Assembly: GCF_009900715.1 (NCBI RefSeq)
Contig: NZ_JAAAJC010000012.1
Coordinates: forward strand, 3,646 to 45,605
Length of the DNA stretch: 41,960 nt
Direction: 5' to 3'
DNA from: Halococcus salsus
GTDB taxonomy: Archaea; Halobacteriota; Halobacteria; Halobacteriales; Halococcaceae
Positions 17,262 through 25,509 of this stretch are shown here, piece after piece (within the stretch, counting starts at the first letter, position 1; every line of letters begins with the position of its first letter). Under the pieces are notes generated by a model. It did no database searches and was not told the origin of the DNA. It saw nothing but the letters and a program-made list of their open reading frames with translations. Position numbers and translations under genes: made by a program.

Positions 17262-18323
17262 ATGAGGTATCCACATACACTCGGCGATGGTATCGTTCTC
17301 CAAACAGCCCCGGACTCACTCCAGCCGTTAGTCAACGGGTTTCTCGAAGCGATCCCGTTGGTGGTTGGCGCGATCGTCATCCTACTGCTCGGATGGATCG
17401 TCGGCCGGATCTTTGGCGGCGTTGTCAAGCGCCTCGTCGCAGAGATCGGTCCTGCCCAGTACACTGAGGGAACACCCCTCGAACGTGAGGGCGATGCGGA
17501 CCAAAGCATCGCACAAGGGGTCGGAAAAATCGTCAAGTACGTCATCTATTTACTCGCAGTTCTCGCCGCGGTCAGTTCCCTTGGGATCGCGATTCCAGGC
17601 GGGTTCCTAACGAACATCGCCAACGGTGCGGTGCAGATCATTGTCGCCGGCATTATCCTCGTGGTCGGGTTCGCCATCGGGCGGTTCGTCGGCGACCTCG
17701 TCGCTAGCGTTGTTTCCAGGTTCAGGCTCAACGGCTATGTCCGGGACACACCGCTCGCCGATGCCACGGACGCGGTCGGCGGTATTGGTAACGCCGCCGG
17801 GAAACTCGTCGAGTTCCTCATCTACTACTTCGCGTTGGTCGCGGCGGTCGACGCGCTGGATTTCCCCGCTCTGTCGGAACCACTAACCGCATTCATCGGT
17901 CAGATTCCACTGATTCTCGGTGGGCTCGCTGTCCTCATTGTCGGGATCTACGTAGCCGATCTGCTCGGTGACATGGTGGCGAGCGTCGATGCGAGCCGGG
18001 CGGCTGACATCGCGGGTCTGGCTGTGCAACTGTTCGTCTACTACATCGTCGTCGTGTTCGCACTCGACACGGCCGGATTCGACACGTCCGTGCTCACGAG
18101 CCTGTTCAACACGGTCATCGTGGCGTTCTTCGGTTCGCTCGGGCTCGCACTTGCCATCGGTGTCGGTGGGATGCTTGCACTCGGTGGGCAGGATTACGTT
18201 GCCGAAAACATCGATGACTGGATGGGGAGTGTGCGCAATAGCGCGTCCGATCTCAATGAGGACGCAGAATCTGATTCTGGGCCGGGCGACGGCTTCGAGT
18301 CGCCGGGATCAACCGACGACTGA
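17262..18323 (+). CDS. TM_helix-type mechanosensitive channel-like protein (copy 1)
   Basis: A 353-residue membrane protein built of repeated amphipathic TM_helix (PF05552-type) units. Each has the pattern LVVGAIVILLLGWIVGRIFG, and the spans recur at about 30-50, 85-105, 115-140, 170-195, 205-230 and 240-300. There is no MscS beta domain. The C-terminal tail is acidic (DEDAESDSGPGDGFESPGS). I use ATG 17262 because the 17244 GTG would add only six residues. It is closely similar to the protein at 23042-24130, sharing LAVQLFVYYIVVVFALDT. It is probably a channel or a scaffold partner of MscS; the role is inferred from family and context. Confidence 0.85.
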   Translation: MRYPHTLGDGIVLQTAPDSLQPLVNGFLEAIPLVVGAIVILLLGWIVGRIFGGVVKRLVAEIGPAQYTEGTPLEREGDADQSIAQGVGKIVKYVIYLLAVLAAVSSLGIAIPGGFLTNIANGAVQIIVAGIILVVGFAIGRFVGDLVASVVSRFRLNGYVRDTPLADATDAVGGIGNAAGKLVEFLIYYFALVAAVDALDFPALSEPLTAFIGQIPLILGGLAVLIVGIYVADLLGDMVASVDASRAADIAGLAVQLFVYYIVVVFALDTAGFDTSVLTSLFNTVIVAFFGSLGLALAIGVGGMLALGGQDYVAENIDDWMGSVRNSASDLNEDAESDSGPGDGFESPGSTDD

Positions 18324-18355
18324 CACCACTCCTCTCGCTAAAGGGTTCGAGAAAC

Positions 18356-18495
18356 CAGAGGTCAGCTAGGTGGGTTCGTCCTGCATAGCCACCTGCGAAA
18401 TTTAGACTACTGATATAGATTCGAGTCCAGTGTGCATGAGAAACCCACCTGCCTGACTTCAGAGATGTATGAGAAATCCATCTGCCTGATTTCAG
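18356..18495. repeat. MITE-like unit C with doubled right end
   Basis: The left end (cagaggtcagctaggtggg) begins at 18356 and the first right end closes at 18462 (minus strand ctgaagtcaggcaggtggg), giving a 107-bp unit with the same interior pattern as units A and B. A second right-type end, 18468-18495, follows immediately. The doubling mirrors 10721-10781. The unit lies between the TM_helix gene stop and the next promoter. Confidence 0.65.
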
Positions 18496-18621
18496 GTTGA
18501 ACTGTTTGCAATGACTGAGCTAACGCCGACTGATCTCAATCGAGTCAAATTCAGAGGATTTCGATCTTTGTCTTACAAAGGCTCGAATCCAATATTTATC
18601 TGCGGGGATAAGGACGAAGTG

Positions 18622-19254
18622 ATGACGGAAGAAACGACCGAAGACTTCTCCGCAACCAAAGCAGTACAGGCACTCTCAGAGATAGAAGGATACGGCGAAA
18701 CGCTGACCGCACGCACATTTGGCCTAAACCTCATGGTGTTTGCGCTGGCGATCGCAGCGATCCCGATCTCCTACACAGCAGCCGACCCGTGGCTAACCAC
18801 CCACGAGAACGGCTCACTCGTGCTCGCCTTCCTCTGGCTTCCATGGATAGCAGGCGCAGTTATCACCACGTCAATACTCTGGTCCACGCACTCAATTACA
18901 CTTGGTCGGGATCAAAATTCACTCAGCCAAGGTGCCCTGGGAATAGGATTCACCATCCTCTTCTTCGCAATTGCAGCTGGCGTCTCAATTACACTCGGAT
19001 CTGATGTAACCATATACAGCATCATGGGCATTACAGGTGGCGTCCTCACAGCCGTCATCGGTGTGGTCTTCTATATCTTATACAACGCGAGATGGGTGCT
19101 GACACCGATGATAATGGCCGGTGCCATGATACTCCTTGCGAGCATCGCAATTCACCAGGCAGACCTCTCACTTCTCGGGGAAGGATTTGCTCTCGGACTT
19201 ACCCAGGGAGTTGCGTATTTTGCCACAGGCTGGATAATAACGTATCGAGGGTAA
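18622..19254 (+). CDS. Hypothetical six-helix membrane protein
   Basis: A 210-residue protein starting at ATG 18622 (MTEETTEDFSATKAVQ). I chose this start because a TATA-like aatatttat lies about 30 bases upstream, at 18591-18599, while the longer frame from 18511 runs back into the repeat. A cytoplasmic N-terminus of about 38 residues is followed by six hydrophobic spans (for example NLMVFALAIAAIPISYTAA, FLWLPWIAGAVITTSIL, GIGFTILFFAIAAGVS, IMGITGGVLTAVIGVVFYIL). No family is recognised. The stop is separated by one base from the next start, so the pair is an operon with a winged-helix regulator, an arrangement common for stress-responsive membrane proteins. Confidence 0.65.
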   Translation: MTEETTEDFSATKAVQALSEIEGYGETLTARTFGLNLMVFALAIAAIPISYTAADPWLTTHENGSLVLAFLWLPWIAGAVITTSILWSTHSITLGRDQNSLSQGALGIGFTILFFAIAAGVSITLGSDVTIYSIMGITGGVLTAVIGVVFYILYNARWVLTPMIMAGAMILLASIAIHQADLSLLGEGFALGLTQGVAYFATGWIITYRG

Positions 19255-19255
19255 A

Positions 19256-19567
19256 ATGAATCTCCCATCGGATCTCGAACTCATCCATCAACCAACTAGA
19301 CTCCGAATCATGGGGGTTCTATACAAACACAGAGACGTCTCGTACACCCGCATCCGAAATCACCTGGATCTCACAGATGGGAATCTTGCCTCACACGCAG
19401 AAAAACTAGAGGAAGCAGGGTATGTTGAGGATCGACGTGCATGGGCTCAAAATGGCTTCGAAACACGCTACCGTATCACAAAATCCGGCGTTACTGCATT
19501 CCAATTGTACCTACAAGAACTAAGCGGATTCGTAGACGAACATGAAACATTCCATCGATCAAACTGA
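19256..19567 (+). CDS. Winged-helix regulator (single-domain)
   Basis: A 103-residue winged-helix DNA-binding protein. The recognition region is VSYTRIRNHLDLTDGNLASHAEKLEEAGYVE, the wing RRAWAQNGFETRYRITKSG, and a final helix ends in DEHETFHRSN. It belongs to the group in which TDGNLASH marks the HTH (transcriptional regulators of the COG1846/HTH_34 type). The C-terminus probably dimerises. It follows the membrane protein by a single base and is likely cotranscribed with it. No effector domain is present. Confidence 0.8.
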   Translation: MNLPSDLELIHQPTRLRIMGVLYKHRDVSYTRIRNHLDLTDGNLASHAEKLEEAGYVEDRRAWAQNGFETRYRITKSGVTAFQLYLQELSGFVDEHETFHRSN

Positions 19568-19572
19568 AAAGT

Positions 19573-19845
19573 CCTAGAGGAGCCAGAAGTCGGCTGACGA
19601 TGACGGGGATGACAGCCTCTTAGAAGTGTGGAAAGAGATATGCGGCGAGTGGGAGTTCGAGGACGTGGACGGTGAACCAAACGAGTGGATACCGTTCTCG
19701 CGACTGCTCGCGGACATCCAGCGTGAAGAGGAAGTCGAAGACCGCAAGCAGAAAGCACAGGAGAGAGAGAGATGGACACCAGTGAAACAACGGTATTCGA
19801 GACGAATCATCCCTCTGTCACCGCCAGTAACGCCGACGATTATAC
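19573..19845 (+). pseudogene. Internal fragment of the 665-residue-type transposase
   Basis: The sequence DDSLLEVWKEICGEWEF, EDVDGEPNEWIPFSRLLAD, IQREEEVEDRKQKAQ and, after a shift near 19770, ETTVFETNHPSVTASNADD corresponds segment for segment to residues of the intact transposase at 28430-28670 (AVWTELCGEWGFEDVDGEP, FSRLLADIQREEAVEERK, VVFETNHPYVTAGDADD). It covers only the acidic linker and start of the last catalytic region, with no YREK motif. It begins six bases after the regulator stop. Confidence 0.78.
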
Positions 19846-20039
19846 TATTTCTGTTTTGGGTATTTGTAGCTACCTCAGCGGTTCCCCAATCTCAGACCGG
19901 TAAATCAGCTGGATCTGATGGGAAGTGGTCTGCTGAGATCAGCATTAATGCATGAGCTGACTATAGAACAGAATTTTCAGATGAACTTCTTGGAGCCGCC
20001 TCTCAAGAGCAGCGGCGAACGCATCGGATTCGTCAGGAA

Positions 20040-20157
20040 CTATCCGTACTCACCGAGTGACTGGTTCCAGTAGTTGCGGATCAATCGGAACGTCCGCGGC
20101 ATTCCGCCGCGGACTGGATACTGGCGTCGGTAGTAGTCGGGAAGGATGTACGCGAGA
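20040..20157 (-). pseudogene. Unidentified C-terminal gene fragment
   Basis: The minus strand encodes LLAYILPDYYRRQYPVRGG, MPRTFRLIRNYWNQSLGEYG and then a TAG at 20040-20042. It has the look of a true protein end but is only about 38 codons long. Its front ends at about 20157, where the IS6 fragment begins on the other strand, so an IS6 insertion or rearrangement removed the rest. A 23-base palindrome (20092-20114, gtccgcgg stems) is inside it. I do not recognise the family. Confidence 0.35.
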
Positions 20158-20158
20158 A

Positions 20159-20445
20159 GCCGTCATAACCTCTCCGAGACGAAATTCCTCGTGGACGGTA
20201 TGGGATATCTGACTGCCCTCGCAGAAACCGATCCGGGCGGTCACCTCGACTACGTTACGCGAAATCTGATCGAAAAGTGGTTCCAGACACTGAAAATGCG
20301 CGTCTGGCGCTCCCATAACACGTGGATGGGCGGCAGAGCCAGTGCGCAGCGCTGGCTCGCCGTCTTTGCTTTCTATTACAATCTCCAGCGACCGAATCAA
20401 GCACTCGATAACCGCACGCCAGTTGAAGAGGTAACGAACGACTGA
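20159..20445 (+). pseudogene. IS6-family transposase, C-terminal fragment
   Basis: The frame RHNLSETKFLVDGMGYLTA, RNLIEKWFQTLKMRVWRSH, NTWMGGRASAQRWLAVFAF and ALDNRTPVEEV is the C-terminal half of an IS6 transposase. The second catalytic Asp (FLVDG) and the Glu (NLIEKW) are kept, but the first Asp is missing. It differs in sequence from the relic at the start of the window, so it belongs to another IS6 subgroup. The 250 bases after it (20446-20700) hold no gene that I recognise. Confidence 0.8.
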
Positions 20446-20700
20446 CTAGACACTACCTGGGTGCAAATTCTATTGGTTTGTTATCAGATCGGTTGAGTGA
20501 TATTTGAGCAAATGAATAACGCTCATGTATAGTAGTGGTCCATGTCCATCCGAGCGTTGTGAGCGCAATCGAGTGGGGAGTGAATACGGTGCTGAATAGT
20601 TCACTTCGCGGTCTCAGGATGCTGGTTGAGCGATTTCGCTGCCAGTGTGGCCGTCTCAGTCGTCGGTTTCCAGCAGCGACGGCGCGAACGACCGCTGGAA

Positions 20701-21526
20701 CTACGACTGGTCGTAGAGCGCCACGACGTGTTCTACGACTTCTTCTTCGACACCGATCGTTCGGCGGTTCGGCCGGACGAGACGGGACCGTTAACGGCGA
20801 GCGCGAGGATTGAATCGGCGGTATCGTAGTCAATCCCGAGGTTCTCCTCGTCGGTGCCGAGACCATCGACATCCGGGCTTGCCTTGCGTTCGACAATCCT
20901 GTCGGGGACGTCGACGTAGTCGGCGAGCTGTCTGACCTGCTGTTTGTAGAGATGGAGAATCGGCTGACAATCAACGGCAGCATCGCCATGCTTGTCGAAG
21001 TGGCCCGTCAGCCACTCGCTCCGGTTGCTCGTGCCGACGAGCACACCACTCGTCGTCATCGCGCTCAACTGTTCGAGCAGGGTCCGGGTTCGAACCGAGG
21101 TGACCGTACGCTGGAGCGATTCGATCATCTCACGGAGATCGTCGTCGCCAGTAGCGTCGTTCCGGTCGGGGGCGACGTCGGTGATGGCGTCAACCAGCGG
21201 TTCAATTTCTACGATGTTGTAGTCGATACCGAGTTCGTCGGCGGTGCGCTCGGCATCGCTAATAGTCTTATCGTCGCTGACCTCGCTCGGCATTACGAGT
21301 CCATAGATGTTCTCGGTGCCGAGCACCTCGTCAGCGAGGTACGCGACGAGGGTGCTGTCGATGCCGCCGGAGAGACCGACGACTGAGTGTCGTATTCGAT
21401 GGTGTGGCCCATTCGTTCGACCTCGCGTTCGACGTTATCCTCGATGAACGACAGGATTCGGTCGTATTCGGCGTCGAGTTCGTCGTCGGTGAATCGGCGG
21501 TCGAGTGGGTCTGCAGCCGTCTCCAT
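20701..21526 (-). pseudogene. nadE: NAD synthetase, frameshifted
   Basis: NadE amidates deamido-NAD with ammonia and ATP in the last step of NAD synthesis. The first frame (METAADPLDRRFTDDELDAE, from 21526) runs to GHTIEYDTQ. After a one-base shift near 21388 the PP-loop VVGLSGGIDSTLVAYLADEV follows, then NIYGLVMPSEVSDD, GTSNRSEWLTGHFDKHGDAA and LYKQQVRQLADYV. Near 20760 a second shift is needed to read VEEEVVEHVVALYDQS to a stop at 20701. All the family's main motifs are present, but at least two shifts make the gene inactive unless they are read errors. It may be a spare copy next to a chromosomal nadE, or an acquired gene. Confidence 0.8.
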
Positions 21527-21698
21527 GCAGGCGTTGCTGCCATCCCCGACAGGAACGACCGCGAGTTATATCCGTGTGTCCTACCTGACAATTATGTGTT
21601 CTTCTTTACGATAGTGACGATATAACGTATGTATCGCTACCGTGTGATAAGCTAGCAAAATTCCGTTCGCGTTCGTTTTTGCGGAAATCAGCTCGTTG

Positions 21699-21959
21699 CC
21701 GACAAAGGCTACAACTGGATAGTGTCGCGGGAGGAACTACGAGAGGAAGGCGTGAGACCTCTGATCAAGCACCGGGTCTTCCGGCCCATCGACTACGCGC
21801 ACAACCGCGGGTCGACGGCCCTCGATACCGCCAGCGGTCGATGTCCGAGAGCGTGTTCACGATAATCAAGCGCACGCTCGGCAACGCCGTGCGAGCGTAG
21901 TTCTGGTATTGTGAGTTCCGTGAGATCGTCCTGATGTTCGCTATTTCGAACATCGAATA
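21699..21959 (+). pseudogene. IS5-type transposase, C-terminal fragment
   Basis: Pieces in two frames read VADKGYNWIVSREELREEGV, RPLIKHRVFRPIDYAHNRG and then RYRQRSMSESVFTIIKRTLG with NAVRA, a stop, FREIVLMFAISNIE. This is the end of a haloarchaeal IS5-like transposase, and the Glu of SMSESV is the last catalytic residue. It has at least one frameshift and an in-frame TAG. It lies just in front of the repeat-bounded segment at 22008-22247, which may be the remainder of the same insertion. Confidence 0.65.
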
Positions 21960-22007
21960 ACTCTGTGAGCAACTGTGATCACTGTGCTGCCCCCCAATTC
22001 AACACGG

Positions 22008-22247
22008 CAACTCTTTCTGCTCTATTGAAAATGGATGGCAGCGTAGGGATTTGAGGGTTTAGGCAATCATCCTCCGGTATAATCCGCTCCTACTTTGTCT
22101 GGATTATACCTGATCGAACGGATCGCGCCGGTCGCTGCCAAACCAGTCTGGGAACTCACGATTCTTTCTGACTCAACTGCGTGACGTCTCTATTCAACGT
22201 CAGTGAATCCTGCCGCTGTACCGCATTTTCAATAGAGCAACTCTTTC
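22008..22247. repeat. Inverted-repeat element with 10-bp direct repeats
   Basis: The 14-base stretch ctctattgaaaatg (22020-22033) is the exact reverse complement of 22224-22237, and the similarity extends inward for about 20 more bases. The same 10 bases, caactctttc, stand just outside on both sides (22008-22017 and 22238-22247), like a target duplication. The roughly 220-bp interior has no open frame. It looks like a small non-autonomous element. Confidence 0.6.
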
Positions 22248-22272
22248 CACTCTGCTGTTATACCATTTCGAG

Positions 22273-22773
22273 CTATGTCTCATCGGTAGTTCCCAACACT
22301 TGTTGGTGGTTGAATTGTTGTTTGATAGCGCGTGCAGTGTTCGGTCCGATTCCGTATATTTCCTCCAAGTCGGATTTTGACGCTTTCGAAAGCTCCTCTG
22401 TCGAACTATATTCCGCAGAAAGCGCAGCACTGATCTCTGGCCCAACGCCTTTCACCTCCTCGACATACCTGCGAAGCTGTTTAGACTCGGGGTCAAGCGC
22501 AATGTTGACACGTCGCTCCATCTCCGTCAGTGTGATCCGCCCCTCCGTATACGCTTCACGAGCGGCTTCAACGTCATAGATAGTCGTGTCGTCTGTCCGT
22601 TCGGGTGATTCATACTGCAAAATGCCAACAGCAGTGAGTACAACAAGTAAGGCGAGATAGATGATACTCCACCAAGAAGTCCCAGTCGCGTATTGGATGC
22701 CGAACCAGACACCACAAAATAAGATCATGACTACATACAATGTATGATACAAAACTCTTGGAATAGCGTCCAT
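22273..22773 (-). CDS. Membrane protein with SHOCT-like and HhH domains
   Basis: A 166-residue protein with two N-terminal helices (YHTLYVVMILFCGVWFGIQY and SIIYLALLVVLTAVGILQY), then an SHOCT-like stretch AREAYTEGRITLTEMERRVN and a C-terminal helix-hairpin-helix region: GVGPEISAALSAEYSSTEEL and LEEIYGIGPNTARAIKQQF. Helix-hairpin-helix domains usually bind DNA without sequence specificity, which is unusual at the membrane and could link DNA or a nucleoprotein to it. It lies on the same strand as the TM_helix channel gene, about 270 bases after its stop. The function is unknown. Confidence 0.7.
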   Translation of the reverse strand: MDAIPRVLYHTLYVVMILFCGVWFGIQYATGTSWWSIIYLALLVVLTAVGILQYESPERTDDTTIYDVEAAREAYTEGRITLTEMERRVNIALDPESKQLRRYVEEVKGVGPEISAALSAEYSSTEELSKASKSDLEEIYGIGPNTARAIKQQFNHQQVLGTTDET

Positions 22774-23041
22774 TGTCGTCTAGTATGTTCTTCTCGAGAA
22801 CGGCCTGCTTATAGATGTTGGATATTATGGGGAAATGAGTAGCCTGGTACCCGCTCGATGCTATTAAACAGCAAGTTGGTGAAGGAGAATCAGGGCATTC
22901 GCTTGAATCAGATGAACACTCAAAGTAAGAGAGACGCATTACCCGGCCACCTACTGGTTCAACGAGAACCGTGGTAGCTGACCTGCTCATCAAGAGATAG
23001 ACGAGAAGAATGATAGTAAGGGATATAAACTTTAGATTCAG

Positions 23042-24130
23042 TTAATCATCAATTGAGCCTGGTGAGTCGAAGTTGTCGTTCGGCGAATCATCGGACTCCT
23101 CTGCCAGGTCCGATGCGCTGTCACGGGCGCTCGACATCCACTCGTCGATATTCTCGGCAACGTAGTCCTTGCTCCCCCAGCCGACACCGATGCCGACTGC
23201 GAGTGCAAGCGCCACACCGAGTGCGCCGAAGAACGCCACGATCACCGTATTGAAGAGGTTCATCAGCACCGACGTATCGAAGCCGGCAGTATCGAGAGCA
23301 AATACGACTACAATATAGTAAACGAACAGCTGAACTGCCAGACCCGCAAAATTCGCCGCGCGGCTCGTGTTGATGTTCGCGACGAACTCGCCGACAATAT
23401 CCGCGAGATAGATTCCCACGATGAGGATAAGAATACCTGCAATAATTAGCGGAAGCTGGCCTGCGAACGCACTCAATGGTCGTGAAAGGGCTGCGAACTG
23501 AAGCGCATCGACCGCTGCGACTAGCGTGAAGTAGTAAATCAATACCGAGACAGCCGTCCCAATTGCACCTCCGACACCGCCTGCCGCCCGCGTGGCGGAC
23601 GCTAGCGGCGTGTCGCGAACGTAGACTTCGAGTCCGAGGTTGTCGACGATATCCTCGACAACATTACCGACAAACCGACCGATTGCAACACCTGCTATCA
23701 GAATAATCGCTGCGACTACAATTTGAAGCCCAGCAGTCGTAATATCCGTAAGGATATCGCCGGGCACTGGGAGATTGACCTGCGCAAGAGCCAACATGAA
23801 TGCGAAGAAGTAGATGATGTACTTCACGAGGCTCCCGAACGCCTGTGCGATATCGCGATCAACGCCTCCTGGTTGAGCGAGTGGGGTTCCTTGCGTGTAC
23901 TGCGACGGATTGATGCGCTCGACGACACGCTTGGCGACTCCACCTAAGACTCGACCAAGAATTATCCCCACAAGGAGGATGAGCAGTGCAGCGATTATCC
24001 CTAAGATCGCAGGGACGATATTCGTGATCGTCTCTTGGAGGTATTGCGGTACTTGCACCTGGAGTGGAATCATGTTTAGTGTCACTTGTATCACCATTTC
24101 GCACCTGTCACTTTCCGTGAGAGGTGCCAT
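23042..24130 (-). CDS. TM_helix-type channel-like protein (copy 2)
   Basis: A protein of about 362 residues of repeated TM_helix units, like the copy at 17262-18323. It shows LGIIAALLILLVGIILGRVL, IAQAFGSLVKYIIYFFAF, VVAAIILIAGVAIGRFVG and the shared LAVQLFVYYIVVVFALDT near the C-terminus, followed by an acidic tail (EESDDSPNDNFDSPGS). I place the start at ATG 24130 (MAPLTESDRCEMV), because a TATA-like tatttaa ends about 27 bases before it, which fits leaderless transcription; the ATG at 24139 would add three residues. It is divergent from MscS copy 2 with 170 bases between them. Confidence 0.85.
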   Translation of the reverse strand: MAPLTESDRCEMVIQVTLNMIPLQVQVPQYLQETITNIVPAILGIIAALLILLVGIILGRVLGGVAKRVVERINPSQYTQGTPLAQPGGVDRDIAQAFGSLVKYIIYFFAFMLALAQVNLPVPGDILTDITTAGLQIVVAAIILIAGVAIGRFVGNVVEDIVDNLGLEVYVRDTPLASATRAAGGVGGAIGTAVSVLIYYFTLVAAVDALQFAALSRPLSAFAGQLPLIIAGILILIVGIYLADIVGEFVANINTSRAANFAGLAVQLFVYYIVVVFALDTAGFDTSVLMNLFNTVIVAFFGALGVALALAVGIGVGWGSKDYVAENIDEWMSSARDSASDLAEESDDSPNDNFDSPGSIDD

Positions 24131-24299
24131 GTTCCCCAACAGATGCCCACCAGTTAAATATTAGCAAATTTAATCTCTGTTTATGTTTGTTTTGGGAAGA
24201 TCTATATAGATTGGCCATAGGTAATCTTGGCATCTTATATCACATCGCTGGATTTGGAAACGGATAAATATAGCTTGCACGTGCCTGTAATCGCAATAT
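24131..24299. promoter_or_regulatory. Divergent promoter of the mechanosensitive module
   Basis: The AT-rich region carries a TATA-like element for each gene. On the minus strand aatatttaa lies at about 24156-24164, before ATG 24130. On the plus strand ataaatat lies at 24264-24271, about 30 bases before ATG 24300. Both spacings are typical of haloarchaeal leaderless or short-leader transcripts. The shared region lets one regulator act on both genes. Confidence 0.5.
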
Positions 24300-25184
24300 A
24301 TGATACCACTACAACAAGGGTTTTCGCTTGACCCACAGTTGTTGTTAAATCAGTACGGACCAGCGATAGTAAGTGCGGCAGTCACCGTCGTTCTGTTCGC
24401 CATCTCGTTCGTAGTCATTTACTACGTTGGGAAGACACTCGTTGTCCGAGCTCTGCGTACGGGACTGAGAAGTCGCGGCATCAATGAAACCATTGTCGGA
24501 CTGGTTGTCAGTACAGTCGTTGTAATTACAGCTGTAGTGGCGCTGGCGATCGCTGCGACCATCGCAGGTGCCGGTGTCGTCCTCGCAGCGTTCGGGACGC
24601 TTGCGGGTGCGCTTGCTCTGGCTGTGGGTTTCGCCGCCCAAGACCTTATCGCGAACTTCGTCGCAGGGATTTTCATCATCCAGGATAAGCCCTTCCAGAC
24701 GGGCGATTGGATCGAATGGGATGGCCATACTGGCGTCGTTCAAGAGGTCCAGCTTCGCGTGACGAAGCTCAATTCGTTCGATAATGAGGAAATGACCGTA
24801 CCGAACAGTGACCTCGTCAACGCCGTCGTGACGAATCCGATGGGTAACGATGAACTCCGTGTCGGGGTGGATTTCGGTATCGAGTACGATGCGGACATCG
24901 AACAAGCGCGTGGAGTTATCATAGAGGAGGCGAAGAACCTTGACGGTGTGCTTCCGAGCCAGGAACCATCGGCGCCGGTTACGAGTCTCGGGGACTCTGC
25001 CGTAGTGCTCTCAGGGCGGGTTTGGATCGACCCGAACAAAACGGGCTACGCATCCACAGTAGCCGCGTTCACTGAAGCCGTTAAAAAGCGCTTCGACGCG
25101 GAAGGAATTGGGATGCCGTATCCCTACACTGAAGTCACCGGGAGTGTATCTATGGATGGTGTGGAGGGCGAATTCCAAGTATAG
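24300..25184 (+). CDS. MscS-family mechanosensitive channel (copy 2)
   Basis: A 294-residue MscS channel, closely similar to 11012-11908 over its length. The pore helix reads ATIAGAGVVLAAFGTLAGA then VGFAAQDLIANFVAGI; the beta domain has DKPFQTGDWIEWDGHTG and TVPNSDLVNAVVTNP; the C-terminal domain has VTSLGDSAVVLSGRVWIDP. It diverges from the TM_helix gene at 24130. It ends in EGEFQV, lacking the longer tail of copy 1. The pairing with a TM_helix protein in both loci suggests they work together in the membrane under osmotic stress; that is inference. Confidence 0.92.
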   Translation: MIPLQQGFSLDPQLLLNQYGPAIVSAAVTVVLFAISFVVIYYVGKTLVVRALRTGLRSRGINETIVGLVVSTVVVITAVVALAIAATIAGAGVVLAAFGTLAGALALAVGFAAQDLIANFVAGIFIIQDKPFQTGDWIEWDGHTGVVQEVQLRVTKLNSFDNEEMTVPNSDLVNAVVTNPMGNDELRVGVDFGIEYDADIEQARGVIIEEAKNLDGVLPSQEPSAPVTSLGDSAVVLSGRVWIDPNKTGYASTVAAFTEAVKKRFDAEGIGMPYPYTEVTGSVSMDGVEGEFQV

Positions 25185-25509
25185 ACTAACCGATCAGTGG
25201 ATGTTTTTGATGTCAGAGCATGAGAAATGAGACTATACAAACCAATATTAGCAGATTCATAATTTCGAAGGTGATTTTGCTGACGAACATATTTGTTAAG
25301 ATTTATCCACAATCAGCTGAGGCGAAAAGTGGTATGTTGCAGTACCCAACTTCAGACTATTTTCTTAGAAGGAGATGTTGATGCACTACCCGCCCTGAAA
25401 CAAACGTCTTCTACTGGCGAGAACAGCTGTTCGCGGGTATCGATAATCGTGGTTCGGCTAATGAATTGAGTATCGAAATCAATATGTCTAGAGTTTGCTT
25501 ATTTCTTAG
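25185..25509. other. Intergenic interval, no gene seen
   Basis: This stretch between MscS copy 2 and the SMR gene is AT-rich and has no convincing open frame on either strand. The promoter for the SMR gene should lie in its last 60 bases (attgagtatcgaaatcaatatg), but I cannot fix a single TATA box. No repeat ends of the families seen elsewhere were found. Confidence 0.35.

Noticed and set aside
18583-18600. Sequence ggctcgaatccaatat considered as a tRNA T-arm
   Set aside because: No acceptor, D-arm or anticodon arm can be paired around it; a solitary TCGAATCC-like string is not a tRNA.
20092-20114. Palindrome gtccgcgg/ccgcggac considered as a terminator
   Set aside because: It lies inside a coding remnant, has no T-tract and the stem is GC-rich coding sequence; chance palindrome is likelier.
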